Below, piece by piece: positions 34,285 to 43,127 of a stretch of 64,000 nucleotides of DNA (positions within the stretch are counted from its first letter, which is position 1; the number at the start of each line of letters is the position of its first letter). The stretch is from Streptomyces pyxinicus (GTDB lineage Bacteria; Actinomycetota; Actinomycetes; Streptomycetales; Streptomycetaceae). The notes beneath the pieces are model-generated. The model was not told the DNA's origin and made no database searches. It worked only from the letters and a program-made list of their open reading frames with translations. Made by a program: the position numbers and the translations under genes. Location: assembly GCF_024753135.1 (NCBI RefSeq), contig NZ_JANUGP010000020.1, forward strand, positions 62,001-126,000, given 5' to 3'.

Positions 34285-34623
34285 TCAGAGCGCGTCCGGG
34301 CCGCGCTCGCCGGTGCGGACCCGTACGGCCGTCTCGACCGGGAGGGACCAGACCTTGCCGTCGCCGATCTTGCCGGTGCGAGCCGCCTTCACGACGATCT
34401 CGATCAGCTGCTCGGCGTCGTCGTCCTCGGCCAGCACCTCGATGCGGATCTTGGGGACCAGGTCGACGGTGTACTCGGCGCCGCGGTAGACCTCGGTGTG
34501 GCCCCGCTGCCGACCGTAACCGCTGGCCTCGGTGACCGTCAGTCCGTGGACGCCGAACGCCTGAAGGGCCTCCTTGATCTCGTCCAGCCGGTGCGGCTTG
34601 ACGACGGCGGTGATGAGCTTCAT
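34285..34623 (-). CDS. glnK: PII nitrogen regulatory protein GlnK
   Basis: This 112-residue trimeric signal protein begins MKLITAVVKPHRLDEIKEAL. The T-loop RGAEYTVDLVPK places Tyr at residue 51, the modification site, and the C-terminal signature TGKIGDGKVW is complete. PII binds ATP/ADP and 2-oxoglutarate and gates AmtB. The ATG overlaps the amtB stop (ATGA); 29 bp to glnD. Because it is linked to amtB, glnK is the better name than glnB. Confidence 0.96.
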   Translation of the reverse strand: MKLITAVVKPHRLDEIKEALQAFGVHGLTVTEASGYGRQRGHTEVYRGAEYTVDLVPKIRIEVLAEDDDAEQLIEIVVKAARTGKIGDGKVWSLPVETAVRVRTGERGPDAL

Positions 34624-35966
34624 GCGTCCACCTTCTTGTTGTGCGAGCCGGCCGGGGCCTGGGCGTGGGCGACGGAGGAACCGAGGACACCGCCGCCGGC
34701 GCCGCTGAAGTCGTACGCCGTCTCGGCGTGCTCGGCCTGGTCGATGCCGGAGATCTCCTCGTCCTGGGATACCCGCATGCCGATCGTCCTGTCGAGCAGG
34801 AAGGCGAGGACGGCGGACGCGATCAGGGAGTAGGCGAGGACCGCGCCGACCCCGGCGAACTGCTTCCAGAGCTGGGTGAAGGTGTGGTCGCCGTAGAAGA
34901 CGCCGGTCGCGGTGGACTGGCCCTTGCCGGTGGCGAAGAAGCCGATGAGCAGGGAGCCGATGATGCCGCCGACCATGTGGACGCCGACGACGTCGAGGGA
35001 GTCGTCGTAGCCGAACTTGAACTTCAGGCCGACGGCCGCGGCGCAGGCGACGCCGGCGATGGCGCCGACGGCGATCGCGCCGAGCGGGGAGACCGCGCCG
35101 CCGGACGGGGTGATCGCGACGAGGCCGGCGACCGCGCCGGAGGCGGCGCCCAGCGTGGTGAACGCGCCGTGCCGGATCTTCTCGTAGGCGAGCCAGGCGA
35201 GCATGGCGGCGGCGGTGGCGACCTGGGTGTTGACGAACATCAGCGCGCCCACGCCGTCGTCGTTGCCGAGCCAGGAGCCGGCGTTGAAGCCGAACCAGCC
35301 GAACCACAGCAGACCGGCGCCGAGCATGACCAGCGGCAGGCTGTGCGGGCGCATCGGGTCCTTCTTGAAGCCGACGCGCTTGCCGATGACGAGGATGACG
35401 CCGAGGGCGCCGGCACCGGCGTTGATGTGGACCGCCGTACCGCCCGCGAAGTCGATCACCCCGAGCTTGAAGGCCCAGCCGTCGGCGCCCCAGACCCAGT
35501 GGGCGACCGGGATGTAGACGACCGTGAGCCACAGCGCGACGAACAGCGACCAGGCCGAGAACTTCACACGGTCGGCCAGGGCACCGCTTATCAGCGCGGG
35601 CGTGATGATCGCGAACATCAGCTGGAAGACCATGAAGACGAAGATCGGGATGGTGTAGCCGTCCCACAGCTCCGTCAGCCCGATGTTGCTCAGTCCCAGC
35701 CAGTCGGCGTTCCAGCCGATGAGGGCGGAGCCGCTGCCGAAGGCGAGGGAGAAGCCGTAGAGCACCCAGAGGATGGTGACGATCCCCAGGCTGATGAAGC
35801 TCATCATCAGCATGTTGAGCGTGCTCTTGACGCGGACCATGCCTCCGTAGAAGAAGGCCAGGCCCGGGGTCATGAGCAGCACCAGGGCGGAACAGATGAG
35901 CATGAAGCCTGTGTTCGCGGCAGACAGCTTGGGTGCCTCCGCGGCAAGCGTGATGGCTGATGCCAT
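34620..35966 (-). CDS. amtB: Ammonium transporter AmtB
   Basis: This 448-residue Amt/Rh channel has 11 predicted helices. Signature regions include GLAFFYGGMVRVKSTLN, DFAGGTAVHINAGAGALGV (with the pore His) and VGVHMVGGIIGSLLIG (second pore His). It imports ammonium and is closed by unmodified GlnK. It is the first gene of amtB-glnK-glnD; a GlnR operator lies ~105 bp upstream, so nitrogen limitation should induce the operon. Confidence 0.96.
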   Translation of the reverse strand: MASAITLAAEAPKLSAANTGFMLICSALVLLMTPGLAFFYGGMVRVKSTLNMLMMSFISLGIVTILWVLYGFSLAFGSGSALIGWNADWLGLSNIGLTELWDGYTIPIFVFMVFQLMFAIITPALISGALADRVKFSAWSLFVALWLTVVYIPVAHWVWGADGWAFKLGVIDFAGGTAVHINAGAGALGVILVIGKRVGFKKDPMRPHSLPLVMLGAGLLWFGWFGFNAGSWLGNDDGVGALMFVNTQVATAAAMLAWLAYEKIRHGAFTTLGAASGAVAGLVAITPSGGAVSPLGAIAVGAIAGVACAAAVGLKFKFGYDDSLDVVGVHMVGGIIGSLLIGFFATGKGQSTATGVFYGDHTFTQLWKQFAGVGAVLAYSLIASAVLAFLLDRTIGMRVSQDEEISGIDQAEHAETAYDFSGAGGGVLGSSVAHAQAPAGSHNKKVDA

Positions 35967-36070
35967 CGGCGTCTCCTCGTCGGTTGGTACGGCCCCGTGC
36001 GGGCGGTGCCTGAGCGGTCCGGATCAGGTGGGGGGGTGGCCGGTTATGCGCCAGAGATTGGCGCAGCGCG

Positions 36071-36108
36071 GTTTCGACGGAGGCCCCTGGTTGTTTCGCC
36101 GGGGTGAC
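36071..36108 (-). promoter_or_regulatory. GlnR binding box upstream of amtB
   Basis: On the reverse strand the segment reads GTCAC-n6-GAAAC-n6-GGGCC-n6-GAAAC (+ coordinates 36104-36108, 36093-36097, 36082-36086, 36071-36075). This matches the published GlnR pattern gTnAc-n6-GaAAc repeated twice, with three of four half-sites strong. It fits direct activation of amtB-glnK-glnD by GlnR. Confidence 0.82.
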
Positions 36109-36304
36109 GAAGACGCCCTGTGTGTTACGCGTCGATGAAGTGCGGGATGTCCGGCCGCGCGATCGTTATCGTGGCGCAACCTCCCCCGGCGGCTGGTGCC
36201 GGGAGACAGACCGGCCGCGGGCGGCCTCTCGATGACCTGGCATGGGGGAGCCGAGTCGGGCAGTTCGGGAGGACCGGCCGCGGCCGGGGCTTTCGGTGGT
36301 GCGA

Positions 36305-37783
36305 TCAGACCGCCTCGGCGCTCTCGGGCAGGTCGACGGCGAGCTGGTCGGCGAGGTCGACGACGACCGCGAGGTCGCCGTGGTCGCGTACGGCCGTGTC
36401 GACGGTCTTTCGGATACGGGTGTTCACGCGCTCGGAGCGGACCTTCTTGGCGATGCCCATGGCCTGCGAGGCGAACTCCGTGCTGCGCTCGGGCTCGCGC
36501 TGGAGCAGGTGCACGGTGGCCATGCCGATCAGGTTGAGCGCGTAGGACCGCTGGTGCTCGCCGTCCTTGGCGAACAGGTCCACCGCGCGCCGCATGAGCG
36601 GCTCGGCGAGGGAGGCGTAGGTGGGGCTGCGGCCGGCGACGTAGGCGAGGTCGCGGAAGGAGTGGGAGTTCTCGCCGTACAGCTCGGCCTCGGAGAAGAA
36701 GCGGATCCAGTCGGGGTCCGGCTCGTCCCACTCGTCGGACTCGGCGAAGGTGTCCTCGGCCATCCGGACCGCGCGCTTGGTCTTGCCGGGCTGGCCCATG
36801 TTGGCGTACGCGCGGGCCTCCATCGCATACAGCATGGACTGGGTGCGCGGGCTCGCGCAGTCCCGGCTGCCGTACTGCGCGAGGTGGATCAGTTCAAGAG
36901 CGTCGTCGGGCCGGCCGAGGTGGATCATCTGGCGGCTCATGCTGGACAGGACGTACGAACCGAGCGGCTTGTCGCCGGCCTCCTTGGCCGCGTGCAGGGC
37001 GAGCACGAAGTACTTCTGCGCGGTGGGCTGGAGACCGACGTCGTACGACATCCAGCCCGCCAGCTCGGCGAGTTCGGCGGCGACCTTGAAGAGGGTGCGG
37101 GTGGTGGCCTCGGGCTGCGGCTCCTGGAGCAGGTCGGTGACCTCGTGGAGCTGGCCGACGACCGCCTTGCGGCGCAGGCCGCCGCCGCACTGCGCGTCCC
37201 ACTGGCGGAACATCCGCGTGGTGGACTCCAGCAGGTCCAGCTCGGGCTTGGACAGCCGGCCCGGGCGGCGGGAGTCGAAAGCGGACTCGGGCTCGGGCGG
37301 CGCGGCCGCGGCGGGGCCGGGCACCAGCCAGCGCTGCATGGGCTCGATGAGGGAGGGCCCGGCGGACAGCGCGAGCGAGGTGCCGAGGAAGCCGCGCCGG
37401 GCGAGCATCAGGTCGCTGCGGGAGAACTCACCGAGCAGGGCGACCGTCTGGGGGCCGGTCCAGGGCAGGTCGACGCCGGACGCGGCGGGCGTCTGGCGGG
37501 CGGCGCGCAGACCGAGGTCCTCGATGGAGACCACGCAGCCGAAGCGCTCGGAGAACAGGTCGGAGAGGATGCGCGGGATCGGCTCGCGCGGGTTCTCGCC
37601 GTCCAGCCAGCGCCGGACGCGCGAGGTGTCGGTGGAGATGTGATTGGCGCCCAACTGGCGTGCCCGGCGGTTGACTTGGCGGGCCAGCTCACCCTTGGAC
37701 CAGCCGCTGCGCACGAACCACGAGCCGAGCAGTTCGTTCGGGCGCTTGTCAGCGCTCGCCCCGCCACCGCTGTTGCCGCTCAC
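36305..37783 (-). CDS. nsdA: NsdA, negative regulator of sporulation and antibiotic production
   Basis: This ~492-residue soluble protein has an N-terminal helix-turn-helix-like region (NELLGSWFVRSGWSKGELARQVN and ISTDTSRVRRWLDGENPREP) then an all-helical TPR-like body (KYFVLALHAAKEAGDKPLGS, MLYAMEARAYANMGQPGKTK). It matches NsdA of S. coelicolor, whose disruption increases sporulation and antibiotic yield. GTG at 37783 (GGGGG 7 nt upstream) is preferred to a TTG at 37828. It is transcribed divergently from the Prim-Pol-like gene. Confidence 0.9.
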   Translation of the reverse strand: MSGNSGGGASADKRPNELLGSWFVRSGWSKGELARQVNRRARQLGANHISTDTSRVRRWLDGENPREPIPRILSDLFSERFGCVVSIEDLGLRAARQTPAASGVDLPWTGPQTVALLGEFSRSDLMLARRGFLGTSLALSAGPSLIEPMQRWLVPGPAAAAPPEPESAFDSRRPGRLSKPELDLLESTTRMFRQWDAQCGGGLRRKAVVGQLHEVTDLLQEPQPEATTRTLFKVAAELAELAGWMSYDVGLQPTAQKYFVLALHAAKEAGDKPLGSYVLSSMSRQMIHLGRPDDALELIHLAQYGSRDCASPRTQSMLYAMEARAYANMGQPGKTKRAVRMAEDTFAESDEWDEPDPDWIRFFSEAELYGENSHSFRDLAYVAGRSPTYASLAEPLMRRAVDLFAKDGEHQRSYALNLIGMATVHLLQREPERSTEFASQAMGIAKKVRSERVNTRIRKTVDTAVRDHGDLAVVVDLADQLAVDLPESAEAV

Positions 37784-38239
37784 TGGAACGCCCCCATTCC
37801 TGAGACCACTTGCCGCCTGGTGCGCCAAGCCCTATCAGAATGCCGGTAAATACGGCTTCCCGTCCGGCGGTTCTCACCCTTCGAACGGGGTGGCGGCTTG
37901 CCTCCGGCATACCCGCGAGTGGATGCGCCCCAGAGCCCGCACACTCACAGTAATCCCCCGATCACCGCTCCAGCCACGGCGATCCCAGAAACGCCACCAT
38001 TCGCCACCCCTTCGAATGAACTCCCGGTTGCCGTCTCACGATTCACTTGACATGGGCCGCCCGGAAGCGGGCGGAGGGGTGCACACCGGAGCGCGTGCCG
38101 TCCGACACACCACCCGACGTGCTTCGATGCGCCGCCTTCACGGTGCGGCACCCAGGGCAGGCGGAGCCGTAGCGTTACGTTCCGCTTCCATCTCATTCCG
38201 TGGCGTAACCACCGGTGCGCAGGACCCGTTGGAGGGGGC
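37784..38239. promoter_or_regulatory. nsdA / Prim-Pol-like divergent control region (456 bp)
   Basis: No ORF is supported. The region is relatively A+T-rich near 37830-37860 and 37945-38060 and includes a TTGACA at 38048. Two distant arms (TTCGAACGGGGTGGCG at 37880-37895 and CGCCACCCCTTCGAA at 38002-38016) are inverted repeats with one indel, possible operators. The forward gene is led by GGAGG close to its ATG. Confidence 0.45.
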
Positions 38240-38917
38240 ATGGGCTTCACGATCGGCGGCATGCGCGAGATCCGCTCCGGCACCCGCCGGCGCGGTCGTT
38301 CGTCGGACTGCACCGCCGTCGCCGAGTTCACGGGGCTGTGGGGCTGGGACGTGGTGCCGGGCGCGCGGGCCGCGGCCGGCGCCTGCTCGTGCGGGCACGC
38401 CGACTGCCCGGCGCCGGGCGCGCATCCGCTGGACTTCGCGCCCGAGGTGCCGGCCGGGGCCACGCTGGACGAGGTGACGAAGGCCTGGTCGGAGTTCCCG
38501 GGGGCCGCGGCGCTGCTGCCGGTCGGCCGGGCGTTCGACGTCATCGAGGTCTCCGAGGCCGCCGGCCGGCGGGCCCTGGTACGCCTGGAGCGCATGGGCC
38601 TGCCGCTCGGCCCGGTGACCGCGACCCCGGACGGCCGCGCCCAGTTCTTCGTCGCGCCCGGCGCCGCCGCCGAACTCCCCCGACTGCTCTACCGCACCGG
38701 CTGGGACGACCCCCGCGCCCTGGACCTGCGCGGCCTCGGCCCGGGTGAGCACATCACCGCACCGCCCTGTGACCGGGGCGGCCTCGGCCCGGCGCGCTGG
38801 CTGCGCCCACCCGCGCTGGACTCCGCGACCCGCCCCCCGGCGGCCCGGCTGCTGCTCGGCACGCTGGCGTACGTGGCACACCGCTCGCGGGGCCGCGGGT
38901 GGGCCGACCGGGCCTGA
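38240..38917 (+). CDS. Bifunctional primase/polymerase-like (Prim-Pol) protein, probably inactive
   Basis: This 225-residue protein aligns by eye with the N-terminal Prim-Pol domain of plasmid and phage primases: GLWGWDVVPG, then the zinc-like CSCGHADCPAPGAHPLDF motif (compare C.C....C..GKHP). The acidic metal site, normally VxDVD, reads FDVIEVSE, and the GGxH motif reads DGRAQFF. Key catalytic residues therefore appear lost. It resembles the conserved Streptomyces gene found opposite nsdA and next to ftsY. GGAGG precedes the ATG. A regulatory or nucleotide-binding role is possible. Confidence 0.7.
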   Translation: MGFTIGGMREIRSGTRRRGRSSDCTAVAEFTGLWGWDVVPGARAAAGACSCGHADCPAPGAHPLDFAPEVPAGATLDEVTKAWSEFPGAAALLPVGRAFDVIEVSEAAGRRALVRLERMGLPLGPVTATPDGRAQFFVAPGAAAELPRLLYRTGWDDPRALDLRGLGPGEHITAPPCDRGGLGPARWLRPPALDSATRPPAARLLLGTLAYVAHRSRGRGWADRA

Positions 38918-38961
38918 CGGCTCTCGCACGGCGACCCGACAGGGCTGCGGCCCCTCAAGGC

Positions 38962-39002
38962 GAAGCGCCCGTCCCCGACTGCACCTCGGGGGCGGGCGCT
39001 TC
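38962..39002. terminator. Terminator between the Prim-Pol-like gene and ftsY
   Basis: A 15-bp stem with a single mismatch (arms GAAGCGCCCGTCCCC and GGGGGCGGGCGCTTC) and an 11-nt loop lies in the convergent gap. Confidence 0.75.
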
Positions 39003-39067
39003 TCGTACGCGCCTGGAGCGGGTGTCCGCGTGGTCAGTCACCACGGGAGTCCGCGCGGTCGGTCACC

Positions 39068-40270
39068 TCAGTCACCGATGAGGGCGTCCACGAACGCCTC
39101 GGGCTCGAACGGCGCCAGGTCGTCCGGGCCTTCGCCGAGTCCGATCAGCTTCACCGGCACGCCCAGCTCGCGCTGGACCGCGATGACGATGCCGCCCTTG
39201 GCCGTGCCGTCCAGCTTGGTCAGCACGATGCCGGTGATGTCCACGACCTCGGCGAACACCCGGGCCTGCACCAGGCCGTTCTGTCCGGTGGTGGCATCCA
39301 GCACGAGCAGCACCTCGTCCAGCGGGGCGTGCTTCTCCACGACCCGCTTGACCTTGCCCAGCTCGTCCATGAGGCCGGTCTTGGTGTGCAGGCGGCCGGC
39401 GGTGTCGATGAGGACCACGTCGACCCCCATCTCCTTGCCCTCCTTCACCGAGTCGAAGGCGACGGAGGCGGGGTCGCCGCCCTCGGGCCCGCGCACGGTG
39501 TAGGCGCCGACGCGCTCGCCCCAGGTCTGGAGCTGGTCGGCGGCGGCGGCGCGGAAGGTGTCGGCGGCGCCGAGCACGACGGTGCGGCCGTCGGCCACCA
39601 GGACGCGCGCGAGCTTGCCGGTGGTGGTGGTCTTGCCGGTGCCGTTGACGCCGACGACCATCACGATGCCGGGCTTGCGGCCCTCCGGCTCGGTCCGTAC
39701 GGCGCGGTCGGCGTCGGTGCCGACCAGCTTGACCAGCTCCTCGCGCAGCAGGTCGCGCAGCTCGGCGGGGGTGCGGGTGCCGAGCACCTTGACGCGCTCG
39801 CGCAACCGTTCGACCAGCTCCTGGGTGGGCTGGACGCCGACGTCGGCGGTGAGCAGCGTGTCCTCGATCTCCTCCCAGGTGTCGTCGTCGAGGTGCTCGC
39901 GGGAGAGCAGCGTGAGCAGGCCCTGACCCAGGGCGTTCTGCGAGCGGGACAGGCGGGCGCGCAGCCGGACCAGCCGGCCTGCGGTGGGCTCCGGGATCTC
40001 GATCCCGGGAGCCTCGACGGCGGGCGGCTCCTCCACGACGACCGGTGCGGGGCCGCCGGGGAGATCCACCTCCTCGATCGTCCGGCGCGGTTCGTCGCGC
40101 GGCGTCTCGGCCTCGTCGCCGACGCGCGGCTCGGCCGGGGGCGCGGTGATGTCGGGCGTCTTCGGGGGCGGTGGGGGCAGCGGCTTCCGGCGCCGGCTGC
40201 CGACGATGAGCCCGCCGAGCGCGCCGAGCACGACCACGGCGATGACTACAGCAAGGATGATGGTTTCCAT
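39068..40270 (-). CDS. ftsY: Signal recognition particle receptor FtsY
   Basis: This 400-residue SRP receptor has an N-terminal membrane helix (IILAVVIAVVVLGALGGLIVG), an acidic Pro-rich linker and the NG domain: G1 GVNGTGKTTTTGKLA, DTFRAAAADQL, DTAGRLHTK, TKLDGTAKGG. Many actinobacterial FtsY proteins carry such a helix, unlike E. coli. ATG at 40270 begins the helix; upstream frame extension is not conserved in character. Works with Ffh. Confidence 0.96.
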   Translation of the reverse strand: METIILAVVIAVVVLGALGGLIVGSRRRKPLPPPPPKTPDITAPPAEPRVGDEAETPRDEPRRTIEEVDLPGGPAPVVVEEPPAVEAPGIEIPEPTAGRLVRLRARLSRSQNALGQGLLTLLSREHLDDDTWEEIEDTLLTADVGVQPTQELVERLRERVKVLGTRTPAELRDLLREELVKLVGTDADRAVRTEPEGRKPGIVMVVGVNGTGKTTTTGKLARVLVADGRTVVLGAADTFRAAAADQLQTWGERVGAYTVRGPEGGDPASVAFDSVKEGKEMGVDVVLIDTAGRLHTKTGLMDELGKVKRVVEKHAPLDEVLLVLDATTGQNGLVQARVFAEVVDITGIVLTKLDGTAKGGIVIAVQRELGVPVKLIGLGEGPDDLAPFEPEAFVDALIGD

Positions 40271-40416
40271 AACGCGTCCAGTATCGGCCATGGGCCAGGA
40301 CGGAACGGTGTTTGTCACTTCCTCCGAGAGACAAAGGCCACGTATGGCCAGGAGTGGGAGCAAAGTACGATGGTGACGGCTCTGTTGACGCGCGTAGAGT
40401 CCTGTCGTCCCCCTGT

Positions 40417-40425
40417 CCCCCCCCC
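40417..40425 (+). repeat. C9 tract abutting the permease start codon
   Basis: Nine consecutive C residues end directly at the ATG (40426); another CCCCC lies just before. No Shine-Dalgarno sequence is present. Homopolymer tracts can vary in length and alter translation. Confidence 0.8.
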
Positions 40426-41895
40426 ATGACTGGCACCTCTTCCATGAGCAAAACCGTCGAGACCGAAGGCGCTCTCGAAACCCGTGGCATCGAGCAGGTC
40501 CCGGACCACGAGCGCACCGCGAAGACCCGCGAGCTGTTCCCCACCTGGGTCGGTGCGAACATCAGCGTGCTGCTGCTGACGATGGGCGCGAGCCTGGTCG
40601 TGGCGTACCACCTGAACATCTGGCAGGCGCTCGTCGTGGCGGTGGCCGCGCCGGTCGTGTCGTACGGGCTGGTCGGGCTGATCGGTATCGCGGGCAAGCG
40701 GGGTGGCGCGCCGGGCATGGCGCTGTCGCGCGCGGTCTTCGGGCAGCGGGGCAACCTGCTGCCCGGTTCGCTGATCTGGGTGGCCCGCTGGGGCTGGGAG
40801 ACGATCAACGCGGTGACCGGCGCGTACGCGCTCCTCACCATCCTGGACATCCTGTTCGGCATCCACGCGAACAGCGTGCTGGACATGGTGACGCTGCTGG
40901 CGTTCGTGGTGGCGACCTTCGCGATCTCCGGGCTCGGCATCAACGCCGTGCAGAAGTGCAACAAGTACGCCACCTACGTCTTCGGCGTCTTCTCGGTACT
41001 GGTCCTCGGCTACCTGGTCGCGAACACCGACTGGTCCAAGGTGATGGACCACGGCGCCGGCTCCACGGCCTCGGTGATCACCGGCGTCGGCATGATCGCG
41101 GCGGGCGGCGTGAGCTGGATCCCGTCGGCGCCGGACTTCACGCGTTATCTGCCGCGTACGGCGTCCTCGAAGGCGATCGTGGGCACGGCGGTCGGCGGTG
41201 CCGGTGTCGTCGTGCTGCCGATGGTGCTGATGGGCGCGGTGATGGCGGTCTCCACGCCGGACCTGGCCTCGGCGGCCGACCCGGTGTCCTTCCTCGGCGA
41301 GATCCTGCCGACCTGGCTCGCGGTGCCGTACCTGCTCGTCGCGCTGATCGGCATGCTGCTGATCAACTCGATGTCCATGTACTCGGCGGGCTTCACCGCG
41401 CAGACCCTCGGTTTCAAGGTGCCGCGGCACTGGGCGGTCTCGGTGAACGCCGTGATCTCGCTGGCCTTCGGCGGGGTGCTGATGCTGGTGGCGACGAGCT
41501 TCATGGGCTCCTTCATCGCCTTCCTGTCCCTGCTGGCGGTCGCCTTCTCGGCCTGGGTCGGCGTGTTCGGCGCGGACATGCTGCGCCGCACGGAGTACGA
41601 CGGCCGGGCGATGGCCGACACCACCCGCACCAGCGCCTACTGGTACAAGGGCGGCTTCTCCCCCGCCGCCGTCGCCTCCTGGGCGATCGGCCTGGTCGGC
41701 GGTCTGATGTTCACCACGTCCGACTGGTTCACCGGCCCGCTCGCGACGAACAACGTCATCGGCGAGTACGGCCTCGGCTGGGTCGCCACGATCGTGATCT
41801 CGGGCCTGCTGTACCTGGCCCTGCCGAAGCCGGCGGTCACCACCACGCAGCAGCCGGCCGAGCCGGCGACGGAGCCCGCCACGGCGACGGTCTGA
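40426..41895 (+). CDS. NCS1-family permease (cytosine/purine/hydantoin type)
   Basis: This 489-residue transporter has ~12 membrane helices and NCS1 landmarks: ELFPTWVGANISVLLLTMGA in helix 1, GMALSRAVFGQRGNLLPG and GWETINAVTGAYAL, SAPDFTRYLP. It probably imports a nucleobase such as cytosine (CodB-like) or a related heterocycle with Na+ or H+. Two starts are possible (40426 or 40444); neither has a ribosome-binding site, and a C9 tract touches the first. It is monocistronic and ends in a hairpin terminator. Confidence 0.85.
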   Translation: MTGTSSMSKTVETEGALETRGIEQVPDHERTAKTRELFPTWVGANISVLLLTMGASLVVAYHLNIWQALVVAVAAPVVSYGLVGLIGIAGKRGGAPGMALSRAVFGQRGNLLPGSLIWVARWGWETINAVTGAYALLTILDILFGIHANSVLDMVTLLAFVVATFAISGLGINAVQKCNKYATYVFGVFSVLVLGYLVANTDWSKVMDHGAGSTASVITGVGMIAAGGVSWIPSAPDFTRYLPRTASSKAIVGTAVGGAGVVVLPMVLMGAVMAVSTPDLASAADPVSFLGEILPTWLAVPYLLVALIGMLLINSMSMYSAGFTAQTLGFKVPRHWAVSVNAVISLAFGGVLMLVATSFMGSFIAFLSLLAVAFSAWVGVFGADMLRRTEYDGRAMADTTRTSAYWYKGGFSPAAVASWAIGLVGGLMFTTSDWFTGPLATNNVIGEYGLGWVATIVISGLLYLALPKPAVTTTQQPAEPATEPATATV

Positions 41896-41953
41896 CCTGG
41901 CCCAGGCGCCCAGGAAGCCCGACATCGCAGGGCCCTGACAGTGAATCGGCCAC

Positions 41954-41985
41954 AGTCCCCCTTCCGCACCGGGAGGGGGACTTTT
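41954..41985 (+). terminator. Rho-independent terminator of the NCS1 permease
   Basis: AGTCCCCC (41954-41961) pairs exactly with GGGGGACT (41975-41982), followed by TTTT through 41985. This is one of the few classical hairpin-plus-T-tract terminators in the window. Confidence 0.85.
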
Positions 41986-42000
41986 CCGTTCCGGTGCGGT

Positions 42001-43070
42001 GGTCCGTCCCGACGGGGGCGAACCGGCCGCGCCGACTCTGCCGCCGCGACTTGCCGGGGAGGCGCCCGCGCGGGTCGGCCGGGAGCCGGCTCCGCGGCAA
42101 GCCACGGCGTACGCAGCGCCGGCACCGGCCGGGCACACCGGAAGCGGCACGGCCGACTCCGTGGCGAGCTGCCGGGAACTTCCCTGGCAGCGTGGTCCGG
42201 AGCCACTCTGGTCACCGGCCGGGTACGGCTGACGCCCCGGCCGTACCCCCCACCGCATCCGCCGCCGCCCGGGGCGCGCCAAACGCCGCCGCCCGCCAAG
42301 CCGTCAGGGCTCCGCTGCCGCAGCTCACCACGGAATCCCACGCGCGGCCCGGGCACACCGGGCCGACAGGAGCGGCACAGCAGACTGGCCAGCTGCCGGC
42401 GGTACGGTCCGGAGCCACTCCGGTCACCGGCCAGGTACGGCTGACGCCCCGGCCGTACCCCCCACCGCACCCACCACCCGTCGGCGCGTTGAAAGGCCGC
42501 CACCCGCCAGGCCACCAGGACCTCGGTACCGCAGCTCGCCGAGGAGCCGTCGGCGCGCCGGGGGCACCCGGGAGCAGCAGGGCGGGCTTCACGGCCAGCC
42601 GCCGGGGACCCTGTCGGCGGGCGCGCGGTCCGAAGCCACTTCGGCCACCGGCCGGGTACGGCTGACGCCCCAGCCGTACACCCCACCGCACCTGCCACCC
42701 GCCGGGGCGTTGAAAGGCCGCCAGGCCGCCAGGACCCCCGTACCGCAGCTCGCTGAGGGCCGTCGGCACTGCGGGATGCGCGCCGGGGGCACCCGGGAGC
42801 GGCAGGGTGGGCTTCATGGCCAGTCGCCGGGGGCCCTGCCGACGGCACGGTCCGAAAGCGGCTTCGGCCACCGGCCGGGAACAGCTGGCCCCCGGCCGTA
42901 CACTCCACCGCATCCGCCGCCGGGCGAGGGCGCATGGAAACCGCCGCCCGCCAAGCCACCAGGCCCCCGCCGCCGCGACTCGTCAAGGAGGCACCCGCGC
43001 GGACCAGGCACGTGCGGATACGGCACCGCCGCCCCTGGTCCGGGCAGTGGCCGGGACAGGGGCGGCGGAG
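42001..43070 (+). repeat. Degenerate tandem repeats of ~193-222 bp with paired hairpins
   Basis: Four units begin at GGTCCGG/A motifs at 42194, 42406, 42627 and 42849 (periods 212, 221, 222 bp), with a decayed fifth unit at 42001. Each opens with hairpin A (CCGGA-loop-TCCGG; unit 3 CCGAA-loop-TTCGG), then ACCGGCC, then hairpin B (GTACGGC-loop-GCCGTAC), a CCACCGCA block, CGCCAGGCC-like DNA and a GGGCACMCGGGAGCGGCA-like end. Arm changes are compensatory, and U.G pairs form only in forward-strand RNA. Open frames through it are not codon-like and are judged non-coding. Confidence 0.75.
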
Positions 43071-43127
43071 GTACGGGGAGAGGGGCAGCGGGGGGTTTGG
43101 CCCTTCTCCCCGAGTTCGAGGGGCCGG

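Noticed and set aside
41637..42986. Reverse-strand ORF of ~449 residues through the repeat tract
   Set aside because: It runs antisense into the NCS1 permease, changes register among repeat units, and the RNA hairpin covariation argues for structure rather than coding.
42001..43070. CRISPR array
   Set aside because: Units are over 200 bp and degenerate, with no short identical repeats and unique spacers, and no cas genes are in the window.
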